Part shown: positions 50,824 through 61,075 of the stretch, piece after piece
How the letters are laid out: each line of letters starts with the position of its first letter
How positions within the stretch are numbered: position 1 is the first letter of the stretch
NCBI RefSeq assembly: GCF_001641615.1
Contig: NZ_LRRU01000020.1
Coordinates: forward strand, 144,525 to 208,524
From: Pseudoalteromonas gelatinilytica
Lineage (GTDB): Bacteria; Pseudomonadota; Gammaproteobacteria; Enterobacterales; Alteromonadaceae
Reading direction: 5' to 3'
Length of the DNA: 64,000 nucleotides
Notes under the pieces: model-generated
The model's database searches: none
What the model saw: the letters and a program-made list of their open reading frames with translations, nothing else
What the model was told of the DNA's origin: nothing
Made by a program: the position numbers and the translations under genes

Positions 50824-51657
50824 TTAATGGTTGTAGCGTCTTATTTGAAGGATCATTCCCATTCGTGGGTGATCAAAATAATGTATCTCGTTACTGATCA
50901 CACGTTTAAATTGTGAAAAACGTGCCTTTTCGTAATCACCGTTTTCTAAACGCTGACTAATATCAAAATCAGCATTGATGAATAGGTAATGACGAACATA
51001 AATCTTCATTAAACCGTCTAATTCCCACTCAGGTACATGTTGTAATTGTTCAGGAATATAGCGTTCAGTAGGGCCGACTAAACTAATAAAATCGTTATTT
51101 TCACTCTCTACTGGACTTGCGTGTTTTGCTAAGTGATCGCCGGCAAATAGGCGAATACTCGGTGCTCTTTTTTCACTCATTTCAGGAAAACGCCAGCCTG
51201 TGTGCAAAATGGGTGTTAAGCCTTTTCTATCAAGCTGATTTTTTTGCTCAACAAACTGTAATTGTTCTGGTGCAATTAAATATATTTCGTCTGTGTCTTC
51301 ACGGGGTTCAACAACAGGTGTAACAGGCAGTTGATTATAGCTTGCTAAAAAATCAACACTGTCATCACACACGTTTGAGTGAGGATTGCTATTCACTAAA
51401 GAGTCTGTGAATGAATCAGAACGAAAGCGGCTATCACCCTCAATACATGCTTGTTTCGCTTGCGCTGTGTATGCAGGAGTTAATAGATCTTTGCTACGCT
51501 TAGCGTTGATTTCATCGTGTTTTAAACTGAAATCTTCCTGTAAATAGGGGGCCGGGCGCTGTTTATAAATAAGAACTTCTATTTCGAACCAACGTGCTGC
51601 AAATGACGAGCTTGTAAATAAGCAACAAAGCAGTAGTAAACTATTTCTAAACAACAT
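50824..51657 (-). CDS. csiV: peptidoglycan-binding protein CsiV
   Basis: 277-residue exported protein: signal peptide ending near residue 20 (SFA-AR), then RWFEIEVLIYKQRP, the N-terminal signature of CsiV, and a C-terminal YVRHYLFINADFDI ... ISNEIHYFDHPRMGMILQIRRY. In Vibrio cholerae CsiV binds peptidoglycan and with LpoA-type factors controls the response to D-amino acids. It lies directly downstream of mfd there too. Here the start overlaps the mfd stop as TAATG. Confidence 0.88.
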   Translation of the reverse strand: MLFRNSLLLLCCLFTSSSFAARWFEIEVLIYKQRPAPYLQEDFSLKHDEINAKRSKDLLTPAYTAQAKQACIEGDSRFRSDSFTDSLVNSNPHSNVCDDSVDFLASYNQLPVTPVVEPREDTDEIYLIAPEQLQFVEQKNQLDRKGLTPILHTGWRFPEMSEKRAPSIRLFAGDHLAKHASPVESENNDFISLVGPTERYIPEQLQHVPEWELDGLMKIYVRHYLFINADFDISQRLENGDYEKARFSQFKRVISNEIHYFDHPRMGMILQIRRYNH

Positions 51658-54600
51658 TAATGGCTAACCTTTTTCTCGAAATCTGCAATCATTGCAGTGA
51701 CCATTTTTAAGCGTTCGCGAGCGTTGGCTTCGCTAATTGCAAAGCGCAGTTTATTTGCGCCATCCATTTTATACACCTGCGGTGCACTTTGTATCAAACC
51801 TATAATGAAGCTAGGGTTAACCTTTGTATGCTGGCTAAACTCAAAATAGCCGCCTTTCGGGTTTGCTTCAATCTTTTTAATGCCAATATGACTGGCTTGC
51901 AGTTTTAATTGCTGCAAACTGAATAAGTTTTTAGTGGCGTCAGGCAGCAGACCAAAACGGTCAATCAGCTCTACCTGTAACTCGTCCATATCATTGAGGT
52001 TAGCACAGCTTGCAATGCGTTTATAGATACCTAAACGTACGTTGACATCATGAATATAATCATCAGGCAATAACGCTGGCAGCTTTAAGTCCACTTCGGT
52101 TTGCTGACCGAGTAGGTTCTCAAGGGTTGGCTCTTTACCTTCTTTGAGCGAGTTGACCGCTTGCTCAAGCATTTCCATATACAAACTAAAACCTATGGTT
52201 TGCATTTGACCTGATTGGTCATCACCAAGCAGCTCACCGGCACCACGAATTTCTAAGTCATGAGTTGCGAGCGCAAAACCTGCACCCAAGTCTTCCAGCG
52301 ATTCAATCGCTTCAAGGCGTTTAACCGCATCTTTACTAAGTGATTTTGGGTTACCAGTGAGAAGGTAGGCATACGCTTGGTGATGGCTTCGGCCAACACG
52401 ACCACGCAATTGATGCAGTTGTGCCAGACCGAGTTTATCTGCTCTATCCATAATAATGGTGTTGGCAGTCGGTACATCAATACCAGTTTCGATGATGGTG
52501 GTACACACAATCACGTTATATTTCTGGTGATAAAAATCACTCATAATTTGCTCAAGCTCGCGCTCTCGCATTTGACCATGTGCGGTTGTTACGCTGGCTT
52601 CAGGGACCCATTCACTGATTTCTTCAGCAACTCGGTCTATGGTTTCAACATTATTATGTAAGAAATACACCTGACCACCGCGTTTAATTTCACGCAGAAT
52701 TGCTTCACGAATAAGCTCTGCATCTCTTTGTCTAACAAAGGTTTTAACCGCTAAACGTTTCGCAGGCGGTGTGGCAATAATTGATAGATCACGCATGCCA
52801 CTCATTGCCATATTTAATGTACGTGGGATAGGGGTTGCTGTGAGCGTTAAAATATCGACATCGGCACGTAATGCTTTGATTTTTTCTTTTTGACGCACCC
52901 CAAAACGATGTTCTTCGTCAACAATCAATAAGCCCAAATCTTTAAATTGAATATCTTGTTGAATAAGCTTGTGAGTACCAATAACGATATCTAATTTACC
53001 CTCAGCCATTTTATCGAGGGTGTCTTTTTGTTCTTTGGTTGAGTTAAAGCGCGATAAAACACCGACCTCAATTGGTAAATCAGCAAAACGGTCTTTAAAG
53101 TTCTCATAGTGTTGCTGTGCAAGCAGTGTGGTGGGTACAAGTACCGCAACTTGCTTGTTATCATTTACGGCTACAAATGCTGCACGCATTGCTACTTCAG
53201 TTTTACCAAAGCCAACGTCACCACACACTAAACGGTCCATTGCTTGCTTACTTTGCATATCACCGAGCACAGACTCAATGGCGTTGCGTTGATCGTCAGT
53301 TTCTTCAAATGGGAAGCTGTCGCTAAACTGACGATATGCACTGCCATCAAGCTTAAATTGGTTGCCCGGTTTAGCTTGGCGTTTTGCGTAAATATCTAAC
53401 AGTTCAGCAGCCACATCACGGACTTTTTCAGCGGCACGTTTCTTGGCTTTTTCCCATGCATCGGAGCCCAATTTATGGAGCGGGGCAGAGGCCTCTTCGC
53501 CACCAGAATAGCGGCTAAGCATATGTAATGCAGAAACGGGCACGTATAGCTTTGCCTCGTTAGCGTAGATTATCGTAACAAATTCAGTGATCACACCGGC
53601 AGCATCGATAGTTTCTAGGCCTTGATAGCGGCCTACACCATGATCAAGGTGCACAATCGGTTGGCCTTCGCGTAGCTCAGCAAGGTTACGAATAAGCGCA
53701 TCTTGGCTGGCTTCATATTTATGTTTACGGCGTCGACGTTGCGAGACCTTAATGCCTAATAATTCTTGCTCTGTGATTATAGTTAAACGCGGTTTACCGT
53801 CTAACACCACACTTTGCTCAAGTGGCGAAACGATTAGGCCAACATCACTCGAACTGTTGGTAAAATCGCTAAACGATTCAAATTCTTTGAGCTTTAAACC
53901 ACTTGGTTTTAATAAGGTAAGTAATGATTCGCGGCGGCCGTCCGATTCAACCGAGAGCAGTACGCGTCCTTTTTGTTTTTTCTCGCTAGTAACATAGTTT
54001 ATTAAACCTTGATACGGTTCATGTAACTTATGATCAATACGAACATTGGGCAGCTCTTTACTAGCTAGGTTTGTATGACCCGCTTTGGTGCCTAACTTGG
54101 CTTGCGATAAACGAATACGTGCGTATTTAGCAAATTCACTAAACAGCTCATTAACGCTTTGATATAGCTTAATTGGCTCAAGAAGTGGCCTGAGTGGATC
54201 AACACGGCGGTTTTCGTAGCGAACATTTACATCGTGCCAAAACTGATCAGCAGCATGTTCTATATCGCCAAAATGCATAAACGTCGTATTGCTTGGTAAG
54301 TAATCGAAGATGGTTGCCAATCCATCAAAAAACAGTGGCATATAATATTCGATACCGGCAGGCCAGGTTCCTTTAGTCACCTGCATATAAATTGAGTCTT
54401 GCTCTGAGCTTGCGCCAAATTGTTCACGATAATTGATACGAAAACGCTCTATGTCAGCGTCGTTAGTTGGGAATTCGTGAGCTGGCAGTAACTCAATTTT
54501 GTCGACCTTTTCATCTGAACGTTGGCTTTCAACATCAAATAGACGAATGCTGTCGAGCTCATCATCAAAAAAGTCTAAACGAAATGGGTGAGGGCTACCC

Positions 54601-55130
54601 ATAGGGTATAAGTCAACGATAGAGCCGCGAATCGCATATTCACCATGCTCCATCACTTGTTGTACATGTAGATAGCCCGCTTGTTCAAGGTTTTCACGTA
54701 GCGTGTGCGTATCTAGGGTATCGCCTACTTTGAAGTTAAGGGTCGAACCATATATAAACGAAGCAGGGGCAGTACGCAGCATTAAGGTCGACACTGGCAC
54801 GATTAATACACTTTGTTGTTCTTTTTTTAAGGTATTTAAGGTGGCTAAGCGCGCTGAAATAATATCTTGATGCGGCGAAAAATGATCATAAGGTAGCGTT
54901 TCCCAGTCAGGGAAGACCATGACTGGGTTTTCAGGCAATAGAAATTCGAGTTCAGTTTCAAGGCGTAGGGCGCTTGGCGTATCTGGGGTGACAATAACAA
55001 CCAGCTCGTTGTGTTGCTTTACACCTTCTGCGATGGCGATGCTAAGCCCGCTACCGGTAAGTTGTCCCCATTGAATTTTATCTTTTTCAGATTTTACCCA
55101 AGGCAATGCTGCCCATTGCGCAAACGCCAT
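51657..55130 (-). CDS. mfd: transcription-repair coupling factor Mfd
   Basis: 1157-residue DNA translocase that removes stalled RNA polymerase at lesions and recruits UvrA. The UvrB-like region is N-terminal (VIVTPDTPSALRLETELEFLLPENPVMVFPDWETLPYD). Then come the RNA polymerase interaction domain (VHLDHGVGRYQGLETI), Walker A GDVGFGKTEVA, DEEHRFG, LTATPIPRTLNMAMSG, and the C-terminal TRCF domain. Length matches the family (E. coli 1148). AAGGAG precedes the start. csiV follows at once. Confidence 0.97.
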   Translation of the reverse strand: MAFAQWAALPWVKSEKDKIQWGQLTGSGLSIAIAEGVKQHNELVVIVTPDTPSALRLETELEFLLPENPVMVFPDWETLPYDHFSPHQDIISARLATLNTLKKEQQSVLIVPVSTLMLRTAPASFIYGSTLNFKVGDTLDTHTLRENLEQAGYLHVQQVMEHGEYAIRGSIVDLYPMGSPHPFRLDFFDDELDSIRLFDVESQRSDEKVDKIELLPAHEFPTNDADIERFRINYREQFGASSEQDSIYMQVTKGTWPAGIEYYMPLFFDGLATIFDYLPSNTTFMHFGDIEHAADQFWHDVNVRYENRRVDPLRPLLEPIKLYQSVNELFSEFAKYARIRLSQAKLGTKAGHTNLASKELPNVRIDHKLHEPYQGLINYVTSEKKQKGRVLLSVESDGRRESLLTLLKPSGLKLKEFESFSDFTNSSSDVGLIVSPLEQSVVLDGKPRLTIITEQELLGIKVSQRRRRKHKYEASQDALIRNLAELREGQPIVHLDHGVGRYQGLETIDAAGVITEFVTIIYANEAKLYVPVSALHMLSRYSGGEEASAPLHKLGSDAWEKAKKRAAEKVRDVAAELLDIYAKRQAKPGNQFKLDGSAYRQFSDSFPFEETDDQRNAIESVLGDMQSKQAMDRLVCGDVGFGKTEVAMRAAFVAVNDNKQVAVLVPTTLLAQQHYENFKDRFADLPIEVGVLSRFNSTKEQKDTLDKMAEGKLDIVIGTHKLIQQDIQFKDLGLLIVDEEHRFGVRQKEKIKALRADVDILTLTATPIPRTLNMAMSGMRDLSIIATPPAKRLAVKTFVRQRDAELIREAILREIKRGGQVYFLHNNVETIDRVAEEISEWVPEASVTTAHGQMRERELEQIMSDFYHQKYNVIVCTTIIETGIDVPTANTIIMDRADKLGLAQLHQLRGRVGRSHHQAYAYLLTGNPKSLSKDAVKRLEAIESLEDLGAGFALATHDLEIRGAGELLGDDQSGQMQTIGFSLYMEMLEQAVNSLKEGKEPTLENLLGQQTEVDLKLPALLPDDYIHDVNVRLGIYKRIASCANLNDMDELQVELIDRFGLLPDATKNLFSLQQLKLQASHIGIKKIEANPKGGYFEFSQHTKVNPSFIIGLIQSAPQVYKMDGANKLRFAISEANARERLKMVTAMIADFEKKVSH

Positions 55131-55159
55131 TTACTACTCCTTTAAACTGTTTTTACTGC

Positions 55160-56053
55160 TTAGTCTCGATAAATCTTGGTTAAGTCCTGATAGTGATCGA
55201 TACGACGATCACGAAGGTAAGGCCAAATTCGACGTATGTTTTCACTACGTGCTTGGTCTAATTCAACAACCAATAATTGCTCATCGCTGTTGTTCGCTTC
55301 AGCTAAAATTTCACCTTGAGGGCCCGCGATAAACGAGTTACCCCAGAACTGAATACCTTCACTTTGACCGCTTGGATCACTTTCGTGGCCAACACGGTTA
55401 CAGCTGATCACCGGTACACCATTGGCAACTGCATGAGCGCGTTGTGAAATAACCCACGCGTCTTTTTGACGTGTTTGTTCGTCTTTTTCATCACGCGGGT
55501 CCCAACCTATGGCTGTTGGGTAAATTAAAATTTCAGCACCAGCCATTGCCATTAAGCGTGCCGCCTCTGGGAACCATTGATCCCAACACACTAATACGCC
55601 TAATTTACCGACAGAGGTGTGAATAGGCTCAAAACCTAAATCACCTGGTGTGAAGTAAAACTTCTCGTAAAAACCTGGGTCATCAGGAATATGCATTTTA
55701 CGGTATTTACCGGCAATGCTGCCGTCAGTTTCAAGTACCACAGCAGTATTGTGATAAAGCCCTGTAGCGCGCTTTTCGAATAATGATGACACGATCACCA
55801 CATTGAGTTCTTTAGCAAGTGCGCCTAAGGTGTCTGTGCTTGGACCTGGAATTGTTTCTGCTAAATCAAAAACGTCTACATCTTCGGTTTGGCAAAAATA
55901 TAAACTGCGGTGTAGCTCTTGAAGAACAATAAGCTTAGCGCCTTGGCTTGCTGCATCACGAATACCAGCAATAGATTTTGCCATATTGTCTTGAGCATTA
56001 TCGGTGTTTGATTGCTGAACAAGAGCAACCTTTAAATGCGTTGGTTTAGTCAT
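55160..56053 (-). CDS. aguB: N-carbamoylputrescine amidohydrolase AguB
   Basis: 297-residue nitrilase-fold enzyme: converts N-carbamoylputrescine to putrescine, CO2 and ammonia. Triad: E46 (VLQELHRS), K119 (KYRKMHIPDD) and C156 (LVCWDQWFPEAARLMA). Length and motifs match AguB. Its start lies inside the end of aguA (8-nt overlap), and mfd starts 29 nt after its stop, so read-through into mfd is possible. Confidence 0.95.
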   Translation of the reverse strand: MTKPTHLKVALVQQSNTDNAQDNMAKSIAGIRDAASQGAKLIVLQELHRSLYFCQTEDVDVFDLAETIPGPSTDTLGALAKELNVVIVSSLFEKRATGLYHNTAVVLETDGSIAGKYRKMHIPDDPGFYEKFYFTPGDLGFEPIHTSVGKLGVLVCWDQWFPEAARLMAMAGAEILIYPTAIGWDPRDEKDEQTRQKDAWVISQRAHAVANGVPVISCNRVGHESDPSGQSEGIQFWGNSFIAGPQGEILAEANNSDEQLLVVELDQARSENIRRIWPYLRDRRIDHYQDLTKIYRD

Positions 56054-57104
56054 TGTTAGTTCCTGCTAAAAAGCCGCGCGGTAATTGCATTGTAATACAG
56101 TGTAAGCTGCCAAATTGGTGAATAATTGGCACACAATTAATACCCACCACAGTGTGATCTGGGTATGCTTTGGCAACCTGACCAAGCGCAAGTTGGTCGT
56201 TTTCATCACCATAAATTGGTACTAAAACGGTTTTATTGATAATTAAATAATTAGCGTATGTGGCAGGTAGTCTGTCACCATCTTCATTGAACACTGCTTT
56301 TGGCCAAGGTAAGGCAATCAGTGAGTAGTTTTCACCCTCAGCTGTTTTAAATGATTGCAGTTGCTTTTCCATTGCATCAAGGGCTGCAAAGTGCTCATCA
56401 TCTTTATCATCACACTGTACATAAACGAGGGTGTTGTTTGGAGCAAAACGTACCAGTGTATCAATATGGCTGTCGGTATCATCACCCGCAAGGTAACCGT
56501 GATCAACCCAAAGAAACGACGTAGCACCTAGTTGCTCAACCAGCGTTTTTTCTATATCTGCTTTTGTAAGTTCTGGGTTACGATTTGGGTTTAACAAGCA
56601 CTCGCTCGTTGTAAGTAGCACACCGTGTTCGTTGATTTCAACGCCACCGCCTTCAAGAACCAGTTCACTTTGCTGATAACCATTTTTAGGATTAGCAACT
56701 TGTTTTACAAGCACTTGATTAATTTGATTATCAAGTTCACTTGCAAATTTATTGCCCCAACCATTAAAAATAAAATCCATTACTTTTAATTCTGTTGCGT
56801 CATCAATATTCGCACAGGTTAATGGACCATGGTCGCGTGCCCAAGTATCGTTACACAGTGTCACCACAAAGTGAATGCGTTTAGCATCAACTTGTGCGTT
56901 TTCAAGTAATGTCTCAATATGTGCTTTAAGCGCATTATCATGAGCCACAATAACAACATCTTGTTGTTGGCTTATTGCTTGGCAAAGTGCTACATACACA
57001 GGCTCAACAGCAGTTAAATTTGCTGCCCAATCAGTATCTTGGTGTGGCCAAGTAAGCATGACGGCATCTTGCTCAGCCCATTCAGGTAAAAGTCTAAATT
57101 TCAT
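56046..57104 (-). CDS. aguA: agmatine deiminase AguA
   Basis: 352-residue guanidino-group-modifying enzyme: converts agmatine to N-carbamoylputrescine and ammonia, the step before AguB. Active-site motifs: WARDHGPLT near residue 95, LEGGGVEINEHGVLLTTSECLLN, the catalytic-site region DHGYLAGDDTDSHIDTLVRF, and the nucleophile Cys near the C-terminus in GSLHCITMQLPRG. The ATG at 57104 fits the family start (MKFRLLPEW), although no clear ribosome-binding site lies before it; a TTG 15 nt upstream is the other choice. Confidence 0.95.
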   Translation of the reverse strand: MKFRLLPEWAEQDAVMLTWPHQDTDWAANLTAVEPVYVALCQAISQQQDVVIVAHDNALKAHIETLLENAQVDAKRIHFVVTLCNDTWARDHGPLTCANIDDATELKVMDFIFNGWGNKFASELDNQINQVLVKQVANPKNGYQQSELVLEGGGVEINEHGVLLTTSECLLNPNRNPELTKADIEKTLVEQLGATSFLWVDHGYLAGDDTDSHIDTLVRFAPNNTLVYVQCDDKDDEHFAALDAMEKQLQSFKTAEGENYSLIALPWPKAVFNEDGDRLPATYANYLIINKTVLVPIYGDENDQLALGQVAKAYPDHTVVGINCVPIIHQFGSLHCITMQLPRGFLAGTNND

Positions 57105-57188
57105 GAAGGTAATAAACAAACTAAGGTGGGGCTAGTTTAGCATTTTAGCCATAGATGTCAGCTTTTTGTGCGCGATAAAGCGTGATTT

Positions 57189-57782
57189 TTAACTGTCTTG
57201 TTGCTTGTTTTCTTGTTGACGTTTTTTTAGTTGGCGCGTTTGAGCATGCAACGCAGCTCTTACGACTAAATCTTGGTCAGCATCTCGAATCGCTGTAAAC
57301 AATAATGTGTATTGGTATTTATCATCATCACACTTTTCAATGGCGACTAATTCGGTATAGCAATAAATGGCAGATGCTTCGTGCTGCAAGAACAACTTAG
57401 TACGAAATGTTTGACCCAATTCATACACTTCTGTTGAAGTTAGTTTTACACCGCCACCACCGTAGCTATCGCAATAGTTAGCGTTATCTTCAGGCTGCTC
57501 AGAGGCTAGAATGTGGCTCATAATTAAATCAATTTTGCGTGACTGGGCTTGTAAGAACACCGCTAACTCTTGAGCTACATCACCTAGGTTACGAAGAGGG
57601 CGTAAGGTGGTTTGCTCAAGTTCGTTTACTTCGTTAGCAAGTTTAAATAAAGCAGGGATATCAGCTTCGAGTTCAGCATTGGTTTTTGGCACAGCTTCAG
57701 GTTCAACGGCGTATAAGTTGACGCGATTGCTCTCATTGATTTGAAAAAACTGTTCAAATTCGGCTAATTTTTGATTATTCAT
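57189..57782 (-). CDS. PilZ-like domain protein, probable c-di-GMP receptor
   Basis: 197-residue cytoplasmic protein with GGAG upstream of the ATG at 57782. Residues about 50-100 are helical; then CDSYGGGGVKLTSTEVYELGQTF near residue 107 resembles the D/N-x-S-x-x-G-G strand of PilZ domains, followed by beta-rich segments (IYCYTELVAIEKC, KYQYTLLFTAIRD). The upstream RxxxR of canonical PilZ is not evident, so this looks like an atypical or degenerate PilZ. c-di-GMP binding is therefore only likely. Single gene, minus strand. Confidence 0.62.
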   Translation of the reverse strand: MNNQKLAEFEQFFQINESNRVNLYAVEPEAVPKTNAELEADIPALFKLANEVNELEQTTLRPLRNLGDVAQELAVFLQAQSRKIDLIMSHILASEQPEDNANYCDSYGGGGVKLTSTEVYELGQTFRTKLFLQHEASAIYCYTELVAIEKCDDDKYQYTLLFTAIRDADQDLVVRAALHAQTRQLKKRQQENKQQDS

Positions 57783-57850
57783 GCTGCACTCCACACATCT
57801 TTCCTTAATACTAGCGTTCGAAGCAGTAAATTGCTAGTAATCAAATAATC

Positions 57851-57881
57851 AAAAAAAAGGGCAAACTCATTGTTTGCCCTT
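57851..57881 (-). terminator. terminator after RND permease gene
   Basis: AAGGGCAAAC (57857-57866) pairs with GTTTGCCCTT (57872-57881); on the minus strand eight T follow. Confidence 0.92.
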
Positions 57882-57887
57882 CATTTT

Positions 57888-60800
57888 TTACAGGTTACCC
57901 TCTTGGGTTTTGACATGTTCTTGTTGATGATGTTTCGCTATCTCATCAGCAAGCTCTTGTCTTGAACGTTTTTCAGTTAACTTACGCGCCGTTAACCAAT
58001 AAAAGAACAGTGGCACAAAGAATACGGCCAGGAATGTTGCGGCCATCATACCGCCCATTACACCGGTACCAACACTATGACGTGCACCTGCACCTGCGCC
58101 AGAACTCAATACTAGAGGTACTACGCCTAAAATGAATGCAAGCGAAGTCATAATGATAGGTCTAAAACGTAACCGTGCAGCCTCTAGTGCAGCAGTACTT
58201 GCGCTCCAGCCTTGTTGATGTTTCATCAAGGCGTATTCAACGATAAGAATCGCGTTTTTACTAGCAAGACCAAGAAGTGTTACCAGACCAATTTGGAAAT
58301 ACACATCGTTTGTCATTCCAACGACCCAAACCGCTATAAGCGCACCAAAGGTACCAAATGGCAGGGCAAGCATGACTGAAAGCGGCAGTGACCAACGCTC
58401 ATATAGCGCTGCTAGAATCAAAAATACCATGATCACAGCAAGGCCTAAGGCAATCCCCGTGGTGCCCGAACTGCGTTTTTCTTGGAATGCAGAACCTGTC
58501 CATTCGTAGGTCATATTAGGTGGTAAAACGGCTTGCGCAATACGCTCAACCTCAGCAATAGCTTGACCCGAACTGTAACCCGGAGCTGCATTACCCATCA
58601 GTTTAACCGCAGGTAAGTTGTTATAACGATTTAGGTTTTCAGGCCCACGGCTATACTCGATAGTGGTAAAGGCTGAAAGCGGCACCATAGTACCTTGATT
58701 GTTTTTAACATAGATACGACCAATGTCGTCAGGTTTCATTCTAAATTCAGCATCTGCAGACATCAGTACTTGCCATGCGCGACCAAATTTATTGAAGTCG
58801 TTAACGTAATAAGTCCCTAAGTTACCCGCAAGGGCAGTGAACGCATCATCAATTTCGACACCCATGGCACGTGCTTGTTCACGGTCAACATCAACACGTA
58901 GCTGTGGTGCATCAGGGCGCCAAAGTGTTTGCAGACCACTGATGATAGGGCTCTTTTGTGCTTCAGCTGTCATCAATTGCATTGCATGTTGAAGTTTGTC
59001 TGGGTCGCTATCACCTTTGTTTTGAATGTAGAACTCAAAACCACCGGTGTTACCTAAACCAAAAATTGCAGGCGGATTAAAGGCAAGCACGAGTGCCTCT
59101 TTAATACCCGCTGTTTTCATGAATAGCTCTTGCACCAGCGCCTTGGTATCAACTTCACGTTCATCCCAGTGCTTTTGAGTTACGAATAAGGTTGCAGCAC
59201 TGTTTTTGTAACCACCACCAATAAAGTCAAAACCGGTAAACGCCACCACGTTTTCGTTCGCTGGGTTTGATTGCACGGCCTCAACAACTTGCTGTGTGAC
59301 TTGCTCTGTGCGCTCAAGTGATGAACCGTCAGGTAAGAAAATTGCAGAGATGTAATAACCTTGGTCTTCATCTGGCACAAGCGAACCTGGGGTGTTTTGC
59401 CAAAGGCCAATTGTAGCGGCAATCATACCCGTCATTAAGATCAGTCCTAACAGGCCACGGCGCACCATAAAGCCAACAGCACCAACATAACGGCCTGTGA
59501 TCTTGGTAAACATGTTGTTGAACCATAGGAAGAAGCGGGCAGTTTGCTTGTGTTCTTGCTTTAAAATAAGCACACAAAGCGCTGGCGTCATCGTTAACGC
59601 AACGATACCCGATAAACTCACAGCAATCGAAATAGTAATAGCGAACTGACGGAATAACTCACCGGTTAAGCCGCCTAAAAACGCAATTGGCACAAACACT
59701 GAACAAAGTACTAAAACAATGGCCACTACAGGGCCGCTTACTTCGCCCATCGCTTTAACGGCGGCGTCTCTGGCACCTAGGCCTTCTTCGTGCATGATAC
59801 GCTCAACGTTTTCGAGTACCACGATGGCATCATCAACAACAATACCAATCGACAACACCATGCCGAATAAGGTGAGTGAGTTAATTGAATATCCCAGCAT
59901 ATACATGCCGGCAAATGTGCCTAGTAGTGATACTGGTACAGCAAGGGTCGGTATTAGGGTCGCGCGCCAGTTTTGTAAGAATAAATACACCACTAAGAAT
60001 ACCAATACCATGGCTTCAAGCAGTGTTTTTACAACTTCACGAATTGATACTTCAACAAAGCGGGTTGTGTCGTATGACGTTAAATGAGCAAGACCGGTAG
60101 GGAACTGGCTTTTCATTTCTTCAATAACACTGTTTACTTCTTCGGCTACATCAAGGGCGTTAGCACCAGGTTGCAAGAAGATACCTAACAGTACCGCTTC
60201 TTTACCGTTAATCGTCCCTTTGAAGTTATAATCTTTTGAGCCAAGTTCAACGCGGGCAACGTCTTTTAAGCGTAAGCTACTGCCGTCTGTGTTTGAACGA
60301 ATAATGATATTTTCAAACTGCTCAGGCTCAGACAAACGCCCTTGTGCAGTCACACTATAAACAAGCTCTTGTGGCGATTGCGTAGTAGGTGTGGCACCAA
60401 TTTTACCTGCCGCGTATTGCGAGTTTTGTACACGAATTGCCCCTGCAATTTCTTCAACAGTGACGCCTAACTGGCTCATTACATCAGGGCGCAGCCAAAT
60501 GCGCATTGCGTAATCTTTGGCACCAAAAATTTGTACACTGGTGGTGCCAGGTATACGCTTAACACGGTCAAGGACGTTCATAGTGACATAGTTTGATGTC
60601 CATAAACTCGAACGTGTTCCATCTGGTGAGTAAAAGGCATGAACTTGTAAAAAGCTAGAAGAACCTTTTTGAACAACCACACCTTGGCGGCGTGTTTCTT
60701 CAGGTAAACGCGCTTCAACCTGCTTAACACGGTTGTTTACGTTAACGGCTGCTTGGTCAACATCAGTACCAATTTCAAAAGTAACTTCGATGGTCGTTGA

Positions 60801-61061
60801 ACCTGCACTGGTTGACGTTGATGACATATACATCATGCCTTCAACACCGGTAATAGCATTTTCTATTGGTGTGGCAACCGTCTGCTCAAGTACATCAGCT
60901 GATGCACCTGGGTAGGCTGCGGTTACCTGTACAACCGGAGGTGCTATTTCAGGATATTGCGCCACAGGTAAGCTGCGCATCGCAGCAAGGCCCGCAAGTA
61001 CAATAACAATAGATATAACAAACGCAAAAATGGGTCTGTCTATAAAGTAACGAGAAAACAT
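57888..61061 (-). CDS. RND multidrug efflux permease (AcrB/MexB family, HAE1)
   Basis: 1057-residue inner-membrane proton antiporter with twelve membrane helices and two large periplasmic loops. The HAE1 N-terminus is MFSRYFIDRPIFAFVISI; QYPEIAPPVVQVTAAYPGA and ITGVEGMMYMSS lie in the porter domain; the proton-relay pair of Asp is in GMVLSIGIVVDDAIVVLENVE; and the late helix has SLAFILGVVPLVLSSGAGAG. It takes hydrophobic drugs, bile-like compounds or dyes from the periplasm and passes them out through a TolC-type channel. The adaptor gene lies directly upstream; no channel gene is present, so a TolC encoded elsewhere is expected. Confidence 0.95.
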   Translation of the reverse strand: MFSRYFIDRPIFAFVISIVIVLAGLAAMRSLPVAQYPEIAPPVVQVTAAYPGASADVLEQTVATPIENAITGVEGMMYMSSTSTSAGSTTIEVTFEIGTDVDQAAVNVNNRVKQVEARLPEETRRQGVVVQKGSSSFLQVHAFYSPDGTRSSLWTSNYVTMNVLDRVKRIPGTTSVQIFGAKDYAMRIWLRPDVMSQLGVTVEEIAGAIRVQNSQYAAGKIGATPTTQSPQELVYSVTAQGRLSEPEQFENIIIRSNTDGSSLRLKDVARVELGSKDYNFKGTINGKEAVLLGIFLQPGANALDVAEEVNSVIEEMKSQFPTGLAHLTSYDTTRFVEVSIREVVKTLLEAMVLVFLVVYLFLQNWRATLIPTLAVPVSLLGTFAGMYMLGYSINSLTLFGMVLSIGIVVDDAIVVLENVERIMHEEGLGARDAAVKAMGEVSGPVVAIVLVLCSVFVPIAFLGGLTGELFRQFAITISIAVSLSGIVALTMTPALCVLILKQEHKQTARFFLWFNNMFTKITGRYVGAVGFMVRRGLLGLILMTGMIAATIGLWQNTPGSLVPDEDQGYYISAIFLPDGSSLERTEQVTQQVVEAVQSNPANENVVAFTGFDFIGGGYKNSAATLFVTQKHWDEREVDTKALVQELFMKTAGIKEALVLAFNPPAIFGLGNTGGFEFYIQNKGDSDPDKLQHAMQLMTAEAQKSPIISGLQTLWRPDAPQLRVDVDREQARAMGVEIDDAFTALAGNLGTYYVNDFNKFGRAWQVLMSADAEFRMKPDDIGRIYVKNNQGTMVPLSAFTTIEYSRGPENLNRYNNLPAVKLMGNAAPGYSSGQAIAEVERIAQAVLPPNMTYEWTGSAFQEKRSSGTTGIALGLAVIMVFLILAALYERWSLPLSVMLALPFGTFGALIAVWVVGMTNDVYFQIGLVTLLGLASKNAILIVEYALMKHQQGWSASTAALEAARLRFRPIIMTSLAFILGVVPLVLSSGAGAGARHSVGTGVMGGMMAATFLAVFFVPLFFYWLTARKLTEKRSRQELADEIAKHHQQEHVKTQEGNL

Positions 61062-61075
61062 AAGACTCCCTGTGC

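Noticed and set aside
59719..60087. 122-residue reading frame antisense to the RND permease
   Set aside because: Located over the conserved proton-relay region; shadow of the real gene.
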